Shown here: one piece after another, positions 36,192-46,227 of the stretch
Layout: the number at the start of each line of letters is the position of its first letter
Numbering within the stretch: the stretch's first letter is position 1
NCBI RefSeq assembly: GCF_002770725.1
Contig: NZ_NQVN01000023.1
Location: forward strand, 1-64,000
Length of the DNA stretch: 64,000 nt
Direction of reading: 5' to 3'
DNA from: Pleomorphomonas carboxyditropha
GTDB taxonomy: Bacteria > Pseudomonadota > Alphaproteobacteria > Rhizobiales > Pleomorphomonadaceae
Translations under genes and position numbers: made by a program
The notes under the pieces: model-generated
What the model saw: only the letters and a program-made list of their open reading frames with translations
Databases searched by the model: none
Told to the model about the DNA's origin: nothing

Positions 36192-37028
36192 ATGTTCGAA
36201 CTGCGCACATGGAAGGAAAAGCTCGGCTTCTTCGCCTTGCTGGCGGTGATCGCCTTCTTCCTGTTCTTCCCCGTCTACTGGGCCCTGTCGAGCGCCTTCA
36301 AGGCCAACGGCGAGCTCTACCGGATGGACCCGACCTTCGTGCCGCACCAGCCCTATCTCGGGCATTTCGTCTCGGCGCTGACCGAAGGGCCGCTGATGCT
36401 GCAACTCGGCAACAGCCTCGTCACCTCCACCGCCTCGGCTCTCCTTAACGCGGTGCTCGCCGCCTTCGCCGGCTACAGCTTCGCCAAGTTCGACTATCCG
36501 GTGAAGAAGCCGCTGATGCTGCTGATCCTGTCGGCGCAGATGTTCCCGTTCGGCGTGCTGCTGATCTCCATCTACCCGATGCTGCAATCGGTGGGGCTGC
36601 TCGACACGCGGGTCGGGCTGACCATCTCCTACATCGTCTTCGCGCTGCCGGTCAGCACCTACATGATGTACAGCTACTTCAAGCAGGTGCCGAACGAGTT
36701 GATCGAGGCGGCGCGCGTCGACGGCGCCAGCAATTTCAAGATTTTCCGGCGCATCGTCATGCCGATCTCGCTGCCGGCCTTCATCACCGTGGCGCTCTAT
36801 GCCTTCATGTGGTCGTGGAACGACCTCCTTTATTCGATGACGCTGATCACCTCCGACGACAAGCGCACTGTCGGCCCCGGCCTCTTGCTCCGCTACATCA
36901 ATGAAAACAATGCCGATTGGGGCGGGGCGATGGCCGCTTCCTTTATCGTCGCGGCGCCTATTATCCTGATCTTCGCCGTGCTGCAGAAGCAGTTCATCGG
37001 CGGCGTCACCTCGGGGGCGGTGAAGTAA
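36192..37028 (+). CDS. ABC sugar transporter permease (MalG/UgpE type)
   Basis: A 278-residue inner-membrane permease with six helices. The EAA loop reads LIEAARVDGASNFKIFRRIV, then MPISLPAF. It starts three bases after the first permease and ends two bases before the likely TTG start of the IclR gene, so the genes form one transcript. Confidence 0.92.
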   Translation: MFELRTWKEKLGFFALLAVIAFFLFFPVYWALSSAFKANGELYRMDPTFVPHQPYLGHFVSALTEGPLMLQLGNSLVTSTASALLNAVLAAFAGYSFAKFDYPVKKPLMLLILSAQMFPFGVLLISIYPMLQSVGLLDTRVGLTISYIVFALPVSTYMMYSYFKQVPNELIEAARVDGASNFKIFRRIVMPISLPAFITVALYAFMWSWNDLLYSMTLITSDDKRTVGPGLLLRYINENNADWGGAMAASFIVAAPIILIFAVLQKQFIGGVTSGAVK

Positions 37029-37030
37029 TC

Positions 37031-37750
37031 TTGAAAGCCACGACAACATCCCAACAGAACCAGAGCCTGATCGACGGCATCCGCTGTTTCCAGGAGCTGA
37101 CGACCAGCGACCGGCCGCTCGGCACCAAGGAGCTGTCGGAACGGCTCGGCCTCAACATGATCAAGGTCAACCGGCTGCTCCGGACGCTGAAGGCGATCGG
37201 CATGGCCGAGCAGAACCCGCAGAAGAAATACCGGCCGGGGCCGGTGGTGCACGTCCTGGCGGCGCAGAGCTTCCACTCGTCGGCGCTGTTCCGGGCGGCC
37301 ACCCACGTGGCGATCCGCCACCCCTACGGCGACCGTACCTTGGCGATCGGCATCCTCTGGAAGGACGCGGTGGTCTACATGTACCACGCGCTGGCCGGCC
37401 AGAACCCGGCCGAGGGGCTCGGCGGCTATCACCTCTACCACGCCTCGCAATCGTCGATCGGCACGGCGCTGCTGGCCGAGATGGACGACGACGAACTGGA
37501 GCAATGCGTCGCCGGCTGGTTGCCGGAGGTCAGGGCGGGACTGTCCGGGACGATCGCCGAAATCCGCCGGCAGGGCTACGCCAGCCAGCGCGACGCCACG
37601 GGCCGGGTCAACAACATCGCCGCCACCTTCTCGGTCGGCGGCGCCAAGGCCGGCATCGCCTTCACCGACATGGTGATCGGCGAGGGGGAGGTCGAGCGCC
37701 GCGTCGCCGAGCTCCGGACCCTGATCGGCGAGATCGAAAGCTACGCCTGA
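37031..37750 (+). CDS. IclR family transcriptional regulator inside the transport operon
   Basis: A 239-residue regulator with an N-terminal winged helix (QSLIDGIRCFQELTTSDRPL, then GTKELSERLGLNMIKVNRLL) and a C-terminal ligand-binding domain (TLAIGILWKDAVVYMYHALA; YHASQSSIGTALLAEM; NNIAATFSVGGAKAGIAFTD). No ATG is near; a TTG at 37031 right after the permease stop gives the best fit to the family N-terminus. It is unusual in lying between the permease and ATPase genes. It probably senses the transported sugar or its oxidised product and may bind the direct repeats at 31495-31520. Confidence 0.85.
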   Translation: MKATTTSQQNQSLIDGIRCFQELTTSDRPLGTKELSERLGLNMIKVNRLLRTLKAIGMAEQNPQKKYRPGPVVHVLAAQSFHSSALFRAATHVAIRHPYGDRTLAIGILWKDAVVYMYHALAGQNPAEGLGGYHLYHASQSSIGTALLAEMDDDELEQCVAGWLPEVRAGLSGTIAEIRRQGYASQRDATGRVNNIAATFSVGGAKAGIAFTDMVIGEGEVERRVAELRTLIGEIESYA

Positions 37751-37765
37751 AGCGGCGGCACCCGC

Positions 37766-37790
37766 CGATCGGGTCGTCCAAACCCGATCG
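37766..37790 (+). terminator. Hairpin between IclR and ATPase genes
   Basis: CGATCGGGT (37766-37774) pairs perfectly with ACCCGATCG (37782-37790) around a 7-base loop. No T-run follows, so partial termination or processing is more likely than full stop. Confidence 0.45.
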
Positions 37791-37828
37791 ATAAGCGGCT
37801 GCTCGAGAAAAGAAGCGGAGACAGAACA

Positions 37829-38929
<1,101 letters not shown>

Positions 38930-38950
38930 GGGACGCCGCCGGCCTGTGTC

Positions 38951-39139
38951 GGAGACCTATATACGCCTCGCGCCCCTTCCTGCCCGAGGTCCTACGCCTT
39001 CGCGTAGGATGACACCCTATGGAAGGGGGAGGGAGGATGGAGGGCGATGCGCTATCCATCTGTTTCCTATATATAAAACTGTCATCCTACGCGAAGGCGT
39101 AGGACCTCGGGCAGAATGAAACGCAACGCGAATATCGGG
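38951..39139. repeat. Left flanking block of the GIY-YIG gene: diverging hairpin-repeat pair (TACGC stem)
   Basis: A reverse copy (to 39013, stem CCTACGC-CTTC-GCGTAGG) and a forward copy (from 39081, GTCATCCTACGCGAAGGCGT), joined by GCTATCCATCTGTTTCCTAT and AT-rich DNA. The block from 38951 to 39114 is repeated almost base for base at 39499-39662. Confidence 0.93.
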
Positions 39140-39180
39140 CACTCCGAACGCAGGGATTGCATATCTCTCGTCGCTTCGCG

Positions 39181-39483
39181 ATGAATGAGCCCATGAATCC
39201 GGGATGGGTCTATATCGTCACCAACAAGCCGCAAGGCGTGCTCTACATCGGCGTCACATCCGATCTGGAAGGCCGCATCTGGGAGCATCGCAACGCTGTC
39301 CATCGCGGCTTCACCCACAGCTACAACTGCACGCGGCTTGTTTGGTACGAGGACTACGGCGACATCACCGACGCCATCTATCGCGAAAAACGCCTGAAAA
39401 CCTGGAAACGCGCCTGGAAGATCGGTCTCATCGAGGAAATGAATCCCGGGTGGAACGATCTTTTCGAGACGATCATGTCGTGA
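39181..39483 (+). CDS. Single-domain GIY-YIG nuclease
   Basis: A 100-residue protein made of one GIY-YIG domain: WVYIVTN and LYIGVTSDLEGRIWEHR carry the two tyrosines, the glycine and the catalytic arginine; LVWYEDYGDITDAIYREKRL provides the later Tyr and Lys/Arg-rich helix; IEEMNPGWNDLFE closes the domain with the acidic residue and conserved NPxW. Such proteins nick or cut DNA; cellular roles of the stand-alone type are poorly known. It lies exactly between two near-identical repeat blocks whose stems are all TACGC, so it may act on those repeats. Start ATG at 39181; 39193 is possible. Confidence 0.88.
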   Translation: MNEPMNPGWVYIVTNKPQGVLYIGVTSDLEGRIWEHRNAVHRGFTHSYNCTRLVWYEDYGDITDAIYREKRLKTWKRAWKIGLIEEMNPGWNDLFETIMS

Positions 39484-39498
39484 AGGCAAGTTGCCTTC

Positions 39499-39692
39499 GG
39501 GGACCTATATTCGCCGCCCGTTCTTTTCTGCCCGAGGTCCTACGCCTTCGCGTAGGATGACACCTTATGGAAGGGGGAGGCAGGATGGAGGGCGATGCGC
39601 TATCCGTCTGTTTCCTATATATAAATCTGTCATCCTACGCGCAGGCGTAGGACCTCGGGCAGGAAAGGGCGAGCGGCGGATATAGGGCTCCC
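39499..39692. repeat. Right flanking block of the GIY-YIG gene: diverging hairpin-repeat pair (TACGC stem)
   Basis: Near-identical to the left block at a fixed offset of 548 bases (for example the TGCCCGAGGT starts at 38981 and 39529, the TGTTTCC starts at 39061 and 39609). Reverse copy to 39561, forward copy from 39629. Confidence 0.93.
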
Positions 39693-39708
39693 GGCAGTGA
39701 GGGAATCC

Positions 39709-42700
39709 TCATTCCGCCGGCGTCTCCGCCACCGCCGGCTCGCTCCGCCTCGACACCATTCCCCTCAGCCTCTCGCAGCCGACGAAGATCACCGGGGTGA
39801 TGTAGAGCGTCAGCAACTGGCTGACCACCAGGCCGCCGACCACCGCGACGCCGAGCGGCTGGCGCAGTTCGGCGCTGGCGCCGTGGCCGATGGCGATCGG
39901 CAGCGTGCCGAGCAGGGCGCAGAAGGTGGTCATCATGATCGGCCGGAAGCGGCGGGTCGCCGCCTCGTGGATGGCCGCGCGGGCCTCCGCGCCGTCCTCG
40001 CGCATCATCTGCAAGGCGACGTCGACCATCATGATGGCGTTCTTCTTGACGATGCCGATCAGCATCAGGATGCCGATCAGCGCGATGATGGAGAGGTCCA
40101 TGCCGGTGAGCTTCAGGGCCAAGAGCGCGCCGAGCGCCGCCGACGGCAGGCCGGACAGGATGGTCAGCGGGTGGATGAAGCTCTCGTAGAGCACGCCGAG
40201 CACCACGTAGATGGTAAGGATGGCTGCGAGGATCAAAAGCGGCGTGTTAGCCGTCGACTGGGCGAACACCTGCGCCGTGCCGGCGAAGGCGGTGAACACC
40301 GTGGACGGCAGGCCGATCTCCTGCTTGATGGCGTCGATGCGGCTGGTGGCGGCGCCGAGCGACACGCCTTGCGGCAGGTTGAAGGAGACGGTGATCGAGG
40401 TGAGCTGGCCCGTCTGGTTGAGGGTGACCGGGCCGGACTGCCGCTCGACGCTGGCGAAGGCGGTGAGCGGCACCAGCGCGCCGGTGGTGCTGGAGCGGAT
40501 GCGCAGCTCGGACAGCCGGTCGTTGTTCCAGGCGAGCCCGGGCGCGTATTCGAGGATCACCGAATAGCTGTCGCCGGTCGACTGGATGTCGGCGACCGAC
40601 TGCTCGCCGAAGCCCTCGCCCAGCGTGTTGCGCAAGGTGGCGGCGGTGATGCCGTAGATCTCGGCCCGGTCGCGGTCGATGACGATGCGCGCCTGAAGCG
40701 CGTTGTTCTGCAGGTCGGTGGCGACGTCGGTGAAGTTGGCGGTGTCCTGGGCCATGGCGGCGCGCAGGCGTTCGGCCCAGTCGCCGAGCTGGCCGGCGTC
40801 GAGCGACTGCACCACCAGTTGATACTGGCTCTGGCTGGAGCGGCCGCCGAGGCGCAGGCTCTGGGACGGGGTGACGAAGCTCTGGAGGCCAACGATATGG
40901 CCGAGCGACTGGCGCAGCCGGCCGACCACCACGTCGAGGGCGTCGCGCTCGGCCGCCGGCTTCAACTGCACGTTCATGCCGCCGGAATTGAGCTGCGAGT
41001 CGCCGACCCGGGCGTTGACGTGGGCGACGGCCGGATCGCGGCCGACCACGTCGGCGGCCTGTTTCTGGAGGATCGCCATGGCGTCGTAGGAAATATCCTG
41101 CCGCGCCTGGGTGGAGATCGAGAGCTGGCCGATGTCCTCCTGCGGCAGGAAGCTCTTGGGCAGCGAGGCGAACAGCCAGGCCGAGCCGGCGAAGGTGGCG
41201 AGGAACACCAGCACCATCGGCAGCGGATGGCGCAGCGTCCAGCCGACGCTCTTCGAATAGCCGGCGAGCACCCGGGAGAAGCCGGCGTCGAACAGGCCGG
41301 CGAGGCTGTAGCGGCCGGGCGGCGCGCCGATGTCGGCGGGCAGGCGGGCGGCCAGCGTCGGCGTCACGGTGAGCGACACCAGCGCCGAGGCGGTGATGGC
41401 CAGCGACACCACCATGCCGAATTCGGTGAACAGCCGGCCGACCACGCCGCCCATCAGCAGGATGGGCAGGAAGACGGCGATCAGCGACAGCGACATGGAG
41501 ATGATGGTGGAGGTGACCTCGGCCGAGCCCTTGAAGGCGGCGGCCATCGGCTTTTCGCCCTGTTCGATGTGATGGACGATGTTCTCCAGCATGACGATGG
41601 CGTCGTCGACGACGAGGCCGACCGACAGCGTCAGGGCGAGGAGAGACATGTTGTCGATCGAGTAGCCGAGCACGTACATCGCCCCGAAGGCGATCAGGAT
41701 GGACAAGGGCACGGCGATGGCCGGGATCGCCGTGGTGTAGAGCTTGCCGAGGAAGAGATAGATCACCAGCACGACGAGGCCGATGGTCAGGAGCAGCGTG
41801 AACTGCACGTCGGCGACGGCGGCGCGGATCGGCGCCGAGTTGTCGTTCATCAGCGATACGTCGACCGAGGCCGGCAACTGGGCGGTGATGGCCGGCAGCG
41901 CCGCCTTGATGGCGTCGACCACCTCGACGGTGTTGGCGTCGGGCTGGCGCTGGACGGCCAGGGTGATGGCGCGCGTGCCGTCGTACCAGCTCGCCTGGTC
42001 GCGGTTCTCGACGCTGTCGATGACGTCGGCGACGTCGCCGAGCCGCACCGGGCCGGCCTTGGCGGCCGAGACGATCAGCGTGCGGAAGCCGTCGGCCGAG
42101 GTGAGCTGGGTCGGCGCGTCGAGCGTGATGGTCTGGGCCGGGTTGTCCATGCTGCCGACCGGCGACTGGTTGTTGGCGTTGGCGATGGCGGTGGCCAGTT
42201 GGTCGAGGCCGATGCCGCGGGCGGCGAGACGGTCGGGGTCGGCCTCGACGCGGACGGCGTATTTCTGCGAGCCGAAGATCTGCGCCTGGGCGACGCCGCT
42301 GATGGTGGAGATGGCCGGCGACAGCACGTTCTGGGCCAGCGAATCGAGCTCGGTGAGCGGCACCGTCGGCGAGGTGACGGAGAGCAGCAGGATCGGCATG
42401 TCGGCCGGGTTGACCTTCCGGTAGCTCGGATCGGAGGTCATGTTGTCGGGCAGGCGGCGGCGCGCCGAGTCGATGGCCGACTGCACGTCGGCGGCGGCGC
42501 TGTCGATGTCGCGCGACAATTCGAACTGCAGGGTGATCGAGGTGGAGCCGAGCGACGAACGGGCCGAGATGGTATCGATGCCGGAGATCGTCTGGAACTG
42601 CTTGATCAGCGGCGTCGCCACCGCCGTCGCCATGGTCTCGGGCGAGGCGCCGGAGAGCTGCGCCGACACGGTGATGGTGGGAAAGTCGACGCGCGGCAGG

Positions 42701-42807
42701 GCGGCCACCGGCAGCAGGCGATAGGCGAAGAAGCCGGCGAGCGACAGGCCGATCGCCAGGAGGATGGCGGCGACCGGCCGGCGGATGAACAGGGCGGGAA
42801 GGTTCAC
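39709..42807 (-). CDS. RND efflux pump inner-membrane transporter (AcrB/MdtB type)
   Basis: A 1032-residue proton-driven exporter of the hydrophobe/amphiphile efflux family. It starts MNLPALFIRRPVAAILLAIG, with the first helix followed by a large periplasmic loop (VDFPTITVSAQLSGASPETM). The proton-relay aspartates are in TM4 (LSVGLVVDDAIVMLENIVHH). Family repeats include FRPIMMTTFCALLGTLPIAI near the end. The start is GTG at 42807, overlapping the fusion-protein stop (GTGA). The N-terminal NLP-x-LFI and overall length match MdtB/MdtC-like pumps. No outer-membrane factor gene is adjacent. Confidence 0.94.
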   Translation of the reverse strand: MNLPALFIRRPVAAILLAIGLSLAGFFAYRLLPVAALPRVDFPTITVSAQLSGASPETMATAVATPLIKQFQTISGIDTISARSSLGSTSITLQFELSRDIDSAAADVQSAIDSARRRLPDNMTSDPSYRKVNPADMPILLLSVTSPTVPLTELDSLAQNVLSPAISTISGVAQAQIFGSQKYAVRVEADPDRLAARGIGLDQLATAIANANNQSPVGSMDNPAQTITLDAPTQLTSADGFRTLIVSAAKAGPVRLGDVADVIDSVENRDQASWYDGTRAITLAVQRQPDANTVEVVDAIKAALPAITAQLPASVDVSLMNDNSAPIRAAVADVQFTLLLTIGLVVLVIYLFLGKLYTTAIPAIAVPLSILIAFGAMYVLGYSIDNMSLLALTLSVGLVVDDAIVMLENIVHHIEQGEKPMAAAFKGSAEVTSTIISMSLSLIAVFLPILLMGGVVGRLFTEFGMVVSLAITASALVSLTVTPTLAARLPADIGAPPGRYSLAGLFDAGFSRVLAGYSKSVGWTLRHPLPMVLVFLATFAGSAWLFASLPKSFLPQEDIGQLSISTQARQDISYDAMAILQKQAADVVGRDPAVAHVNARVGDSQLNSGGMNVQLKPAAERDALDVVVGRLRQSLGHIVGLQSFVTPSQSLRLGGRSSQSQYQLVVQSLDAGQLGDWAERLRAAMAQDTANFTDVATDLQNNALQARIVIDRDRAEIYGITAATLRNTLGEGFGEQSVADIQSTGDSYSVILEYAPGLAWNNDRLSELRIRSSTTGALVPLTAFASVERQSGPVTLNQTGQLTSITVSFNLPQGVSLGAATSRIDAIKQEIGLPSTVFTAFAGTAQVFAQSTANTPLLILAAILTIYVVLGVLYESFIHPLTILSGLPSAALGALLALKLTGMDLSIIALIGILMLIGIVKKNAIMMVDVALQMMREDGAEARAAIHEAATRRFRPIMMTTFCALLGTLPIAIGHGASAELRQPLGVAVVGGLVVSQLLTLYITPVIFVGCERLRGMVSRRSEPAVAETPAE

Positions 42808-44117
42808 GGCTGCGCCTCCGCCGTGCTGGTCGGCTTGGCGTCTGGCTTGGCGTCGCCGGGCCTGGCATTGGCCGCGTCGGCCGAGGCGTCGATCACCTTC
42901 ATGCCCTCGGCGAGGCGGACCTGTCCCTCGACCACCACCCGCTCGCCGGCCTGAAGACCGGAGGCGAGGCCGGAGCGGTCGCCGGCCGACAGCGCCACGG
43001 TCACCGGCCGGACGGTCACCGTGTTGTCGGCGCCGACGACGTAGACGACGTTGCCCTGCTGCGTCGCCTGCAGGGCGACGGTCGGCACCGCCACCACCGG
43101 CGTCGAGCCGATGGCGGCCATCACCGCGATCGACTGGCCCGGCACCAGTCTGTCGGCGACGCCATGGAGCGTCGCCCGCGCCGTGAAGGTGCCGGAGGTG
43201 GTGTCGACGGCGCCGTCGACGAAATCGACGTTGCCGGTGAAGGCGCCGGTGGCGCCGAGCGGCGTGACGGAAACCGCGATCGGCTTGCCGGCCGCCTGGG
43301 CCGCCCGCACCAGCGAGGCGTCGCTTTCGGAGAGGGCGAAGCTGGCGTAGAGCGGGTCGAGGCGGGTCAGCCGGACGATGGCCGTTTCGGGCTGCACCAG
43401 GCTGCCGACCACCACTTCGACGGCGCCGAGGCGGCCGTCGAACGGGGCACGGATGGTCTTCTGGTCGAGCGTCACCAGGTCGGACTTCAGCGTCGCCTCG
43501 TCGACGGCGACGGTGGCCTCGGCCGTCTTGACGGCGGCGTTGGCGTCCTCCAGCGACTGCTGCGACACCGCCTCGTTGCTGAGCAGCCTCTCTTGGCGGG
43601 CGGCCGTTTCCTTGGCGTGCTCGAAGGTCGCCTGGTCGCGGGCCAGCGCCGCCCTGTCCTTTTCGACGGTGGCCTCGGCGATGCGGCTGTCGAGGCGGAC
43701 CAGCACGTCACCGGCCTTCACGTCGGCGCCGTCCTTGACCAGGATCTCGGTGACGAGGCCGGAGGTCTCGGTGGTCACCGTCAGGTTGGCCGGCGAGGCG
43801 ATGGTGCCGATGGTGCGGCGCTCGATGGGCATGTCCTCGGCGGCGGCGGATACGGTGGCGACGCGCGTCGGCCCGCCGGCGCCGTGCCGGCCGCTGCCGG
43901 CCGCCTGTCCGGAGCCGCTGCCTGCGGCGCCTTCGCCGCCGGCGCGCTGCCGGTGGCCGCCGGTGGTCGCCGGAGCCCCGGCCTCCGGCGGCGCGGCGGG
44001 CGATACGGCGGCGAGCGCCCCGGAAACATAAGGCGCGGTCACGGTCACGATGCCGTCGCGCCAGTAGAGGCCGGCCGCAACCGCGGCGACCAGAATGATC
44101 CCGAGCGTCTTTTTCAT
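42804..44117 (-). CDS. RND efflux periplasmic adaptor (membrane fusion protein)
   Basis: A 437-residue adaptor linking the RND pump to an outer-membrane channel. It starts MKKTLGIILVAAVAAGLYW (membrane anchor), then has an unusual low-complexity Gly/Ala/Arg stretch (about residues 45-85). The lipoyl/barrel part is IASPANLTVTTETSGLVTEI and VKDGADVKAGDVLVRLD, with a coiled-coil hairpin (AALARDQATFEHAKETAARQ) and the second lipoyl half TIRAPFDGRLGAVEVVVGSL. It is the first gene of the pump operon; its TGA overlaps the GTG of the transporter. Confidence 0.92.
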   Translation of the reverse strand: MKKTLGIILVAAVAAGLYWRDGIVTVTAPYVSGALAAVSPAAPPEAGAPATTGGHRQRAGGEGAAGSGSGQAAGSGRHGAGGPTRVATVSAAAEDMPIERRTIGTIASPANLTVTTETSGLVTEILVKDGADVKAGDVLVRLDSRIAEATVEKDRAALARDQATFEHAKETAARQERLLSNEAVSQQSLEDANAAVKTAEATVAVDEATLKSDLVTLDQKTIRAPFDGRLGAVEVVVGSLVQPETAIVRLTRLDPLYASFALSESDASLVRAAQAAGKPIAVSVTPLGATGAFTGNVDFVDGAVDTTSGTFTARATLHGVADRLVPGQSIAVMAAIGSTPVVAVPTVALQATQQGNVVYVVGADNTVTVRPVTVALSAGDRSGLASGLQAGERVVVEGQVRLAEGMKVIDASADAANARPGDAKPDAKPTSTAEAQP

Positions 44118-44374
44118 CGCCGATGGTCCGTTTCGTGTCGGTCCGGTGGTGCGCGCCCTCGCCGGGAGGTCGAAAGCGTTCACCCCATGCATTCCATGTG
44201 CCGCTCCGGCATCGCCGGCAGGCATCGCCAGCCTAAGCGGTTTCCCGTTGGCAATGTCAGAACAACTGTGGCGAATGATGGAAATCGCCGCCGCTGATAC
44301 AGATTGATGCACTTTTGTCCGGCGTGATGGTGGAGCTGCGGCGGAAAAGGCATGGAAATATCCGGCTTCTTTTC

Positions 44375-44530
44375 CTTGGAGACCGATATAGGCCGATCGT
44401 TTCCTCCTGCCCGAGGTCCCGCGCCTTCGCGCGGGAAGACAGAATTATATATAGGAAACATATACATAGATTGTCATCCGGCGCGAAGGCGCAGGACCTC
44501 GGGAAGGAGAGGGCGCCGACGGGACCATAG
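44375..44530. repeat. Dispersed hairpin repeats, diverging pair (CGCGC / GGCGC stems)
   Basis: Reverse copy 44375-44460 (GAGGTCCCGCGCCTTCGCGC then GGGAAGAC, one base off the usual GATGAC) and forward copy 44473-44530 (GTCATCCGGCGCGAAGGCGC). These are the most diverged stems in the window. They fill the gap 44118-44643 between the efflux operon and the hydrolase gene; nothing else was recognised there. Confidence 0.85.
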
Positions 44531-44643
44531 GGCGGGCTTGTCCGTCCGGGGGAAACCATCGATCATTCGGGAACGTTATGCATTATCGGCGGCGGCTGAG
44601 ATCATCTTCTCACGGAAGGCGCTGGTCGGGCAGAGGATCTCCC

Positions 44644-45513
44644 ATGGCCGATTTCTTCCCCGGCTTCGAGCTCAGGCAGGTGGAAACGCCGTCCGGCGTT
44701 CTCCGCCTGCGGATCGGCGGGCGCGGCTTTCCGCTGTTGCTGCTGCACGGCCATCCGCGCACCCATGCGACGTGGTGGCAGGTGGCGCCCCTGCTGGCCG
44801 CCGATTTCACCGTCGTCTGCGCCGATCTTCCCGGCTTCGGCAGGAGCTACCAGCCGCCGACCCTCGAAGGATCGTCCGGCCGCGCCAAGGCGGCGGCGCT
44901 GCGGGCCTGCATGACCGCGCTGGGCTTGCCGCGGTTTGCCGTGGCCGGCCACGATCGCGGTTCCTACCGGGCCTTCCGCCTGGCGATGGACTTTCCGGAG
45001 CATGTGGCGGCGCTGGCGGTGATGGACGGCGTGCCGATCTACGAGGCGCTGGAGCGCGCCGACTGGCGCTTCGCGCGCGACTGGTGGCACTGGTTCTTCT
45101 TTGCCGAGACGGAGAAGGCGCTCGCCGCCATCACCGGCAATCCCGACCTCTGGTACCCCCTCGACGAGGCCCGCCTCGGCCGGGACAACGCGGCGGATTT
45201 CCTCGCCGCGACGCGCGATCCCACGGTCGTCAGGGGCATGCTCGACGACTACAAGGCCGGCCTCGCGTTCGACCATGCCGACGACAAGGCCGACCGCCAG
45301 GCGGGCCGGCGCCTTGCCGCGCCGCTGGCGGTCATCTGGTCGATCCGCGACGACATGGCGCAGCTTTACGGCGATCCCGCCGCGCCCTGGCAGGACTGGG
45401 CCTCCGGCCCGATCGCCCGCTATCCGATCGCCAGCGGCCACCACATGGCCGAAGAAGCGCCCGAGTCCGTCGCCGCCGCCCTGCGGGACTTCCTCGGGCG
45501 GCATGTGGGGTGA
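44644..45513 (+). CDS. Alpha/beta hydrolase, fluoroacetate/haloacetate dehalogenase-like
   Basis: A 289-residue alpha/beta-hydrolase. The oxyanion loop is HGHPRTHATWW, the nucleophile elbow AGHDRGS with Asp104 as nucleophile, and the late histidine is in SGHHMAEEAPE. An aspartate nucleophile in GHDRG plus WHWFFFAE in the cap matches haloacetate dehalogenases, which hydrolyse a carbon-halogen bond. Other epoxide- or ester-hydrolysing members share these motifs, so the reaction is only likely. Start at 44644 with AGAGGA upstream. Confidence 0.82.
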   Translation: MADFFPGFELRQVETPSGVLRLRIGGRGFPLLLLHGHPRTHATWWQVAPLLAADFTVVCADLPGFGRSYQPPTLEGSSGRAKAAALRACMTALGLPRFAVAGHDRGSYRAFRLAMDFPEHVAALAVMDGVPIYEALERADWRFARDWWHWFFFAETEKALAAITGNPDLWYPLDEARLGRDNAADFLAATRDPTVVRGMLDDYKAGLAFDHADDKADRQAGRRLAAPLAVIWSIRDDMAQLYGDPAAPWQDWASGPIARYPIASGHHMAEEAPESVAAALRDFLGRHVG

Positions 45514-45565
45514 CGGTTTGGGGGCGAGGCGGATGGCGATCGGAAGAGAGCCTGTCGGCCTATCT

Positions 45566-45856
45566 CTACAAGCTCTCCGGCCATTTCCGGGCGGTATGCA
45601 TCACAGTTAGGATTTCAATTGCGGACGATTGAACCCTGTAAGGAACGATGTAGGGTATATCGGCGAACACCAGCTCGCGTGTATCTTTGATACGTCCTAC
45701 CCGGCCCATGGCGGGCTGTTCCGCCAGAAGGTCCACCCCGGCAATGATCCGCGCCACCACACGCATAGCGGCTTCAGGATCATCCCGCGCGATATGTGCC
45801 CCGACAAGATCAAGGCGTCGAACGGCCCGCTTCGTCCAGCGGATTTCCCGTGTCAT
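45566..45856 (-). CDS. parE: ParE/RelE-superfamily toxin
   Basis: A 96-residue toxin: IRWTKRAVRRLDLVGAHIAR, the arginine-bearing helix IAGVDLLAEQPAMGRVGRIK, then TRELVFADIPYIVPYRVQSS and IEILTVMHTARKWPE at the end, all typical of ParE. It would poison gyrase or mRNA translation depending on subfamily. The ATG overlaps the antitoxin stop (ATGA at 45853-45856). Confidence 0.9.
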   Translation of the reverse strand: MTREIRWTKRAVRRLDLVGAHIARDDPEAAMRVVARIIAGVDLLAEQPAMGRVGRIKDTRELVFADIPYIVPYRVQSSAIEILTVMHTARKWPESL

Positions 45857-46098
45857 GCGCTACGCCGGGAAGTGACATACTTGGCAACGACACGAGACAG
45901 ATCGTCGGCTGCTGCGAACTCGCCTCGGTCGGCTTCTGCCAGGCCGGCCTCGATTTCGGCAATCTGCCATTCCTCGCGAGCGAGGTAATCGTCGATGGCC
46001 TGAGCAGCCAGGTAGGAACGCGACCGGTCGAGCTTGCTTGCCAGCCGATCCAGTTTGCGGGCTTTCTCGTCATCGAGGCGCACGGTGAATGCGGTCAT
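45853..46098 (-). CDS. parD: Ribbon-helix-helix antitoxin partner of ParE
   Basis: An 81-residue CopG/ParD-like antitoxin: FTVRLDDEKARKLDRLASKL followed by DRSRSYLAAQAIDDYLAREE (ribbon-helix-helix), then an acidic tail that should cap the toxin. AAAAGGA precedes the start. Two TTTGGTTCACA direct repeats lie just upstream and are the likely binding sites. Confidence 0.88.
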   Translation of the reverse strand: MTAFTVRLDDEKARKLDRLASKLDRSRSYLAAQAIDDYLAREEWQIAEIEAGLAEADRGEFAAADDLSRVVAKYVTSRRSA

Positions 46099-46113
46099 GG
46101 CGTGTGGCGTCCT

Positions 46114-46136
46114 TTTGGTTCACAATTTGGTTCACA
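46114..46136 (-). promoter_or_regulatory. Direct-repeat operator of parDE
   Basis: TTTGGTTCACA occurs at 46114-46124 and again at 46126-46136 (12-base period), directly before the parD start. A TTGACA hexamer lies at 46168-46163 on the minus strand but no -10 box at a good distance was found. Confidence 0.5.
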
Positions 46137-46227
46137 TAGGTTGTTGGTGCATCTACCTGGTTTGTCAAGAATGGTTCGACTCCCGCCGCTTCTGCGCCGA
46201 AGGGCCAGGAGAGCAAATGGGCGTTTG

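Noticed and set aside
33753-37049. Open frame of over 1000 codons on the minus strand, opposite the sugar transporter operon
   Set aside because: It is a GC-rich antisense shadow: composition dominated by Arg, Ala, Gly, His and no family motif, while the plus strand has clear domains.
39697-42954. Open frame of 1085 codons opposite the RND transporter
   Set aside because: Same reason; the minus-strand gene is a full-length, motif-complete RND pump.
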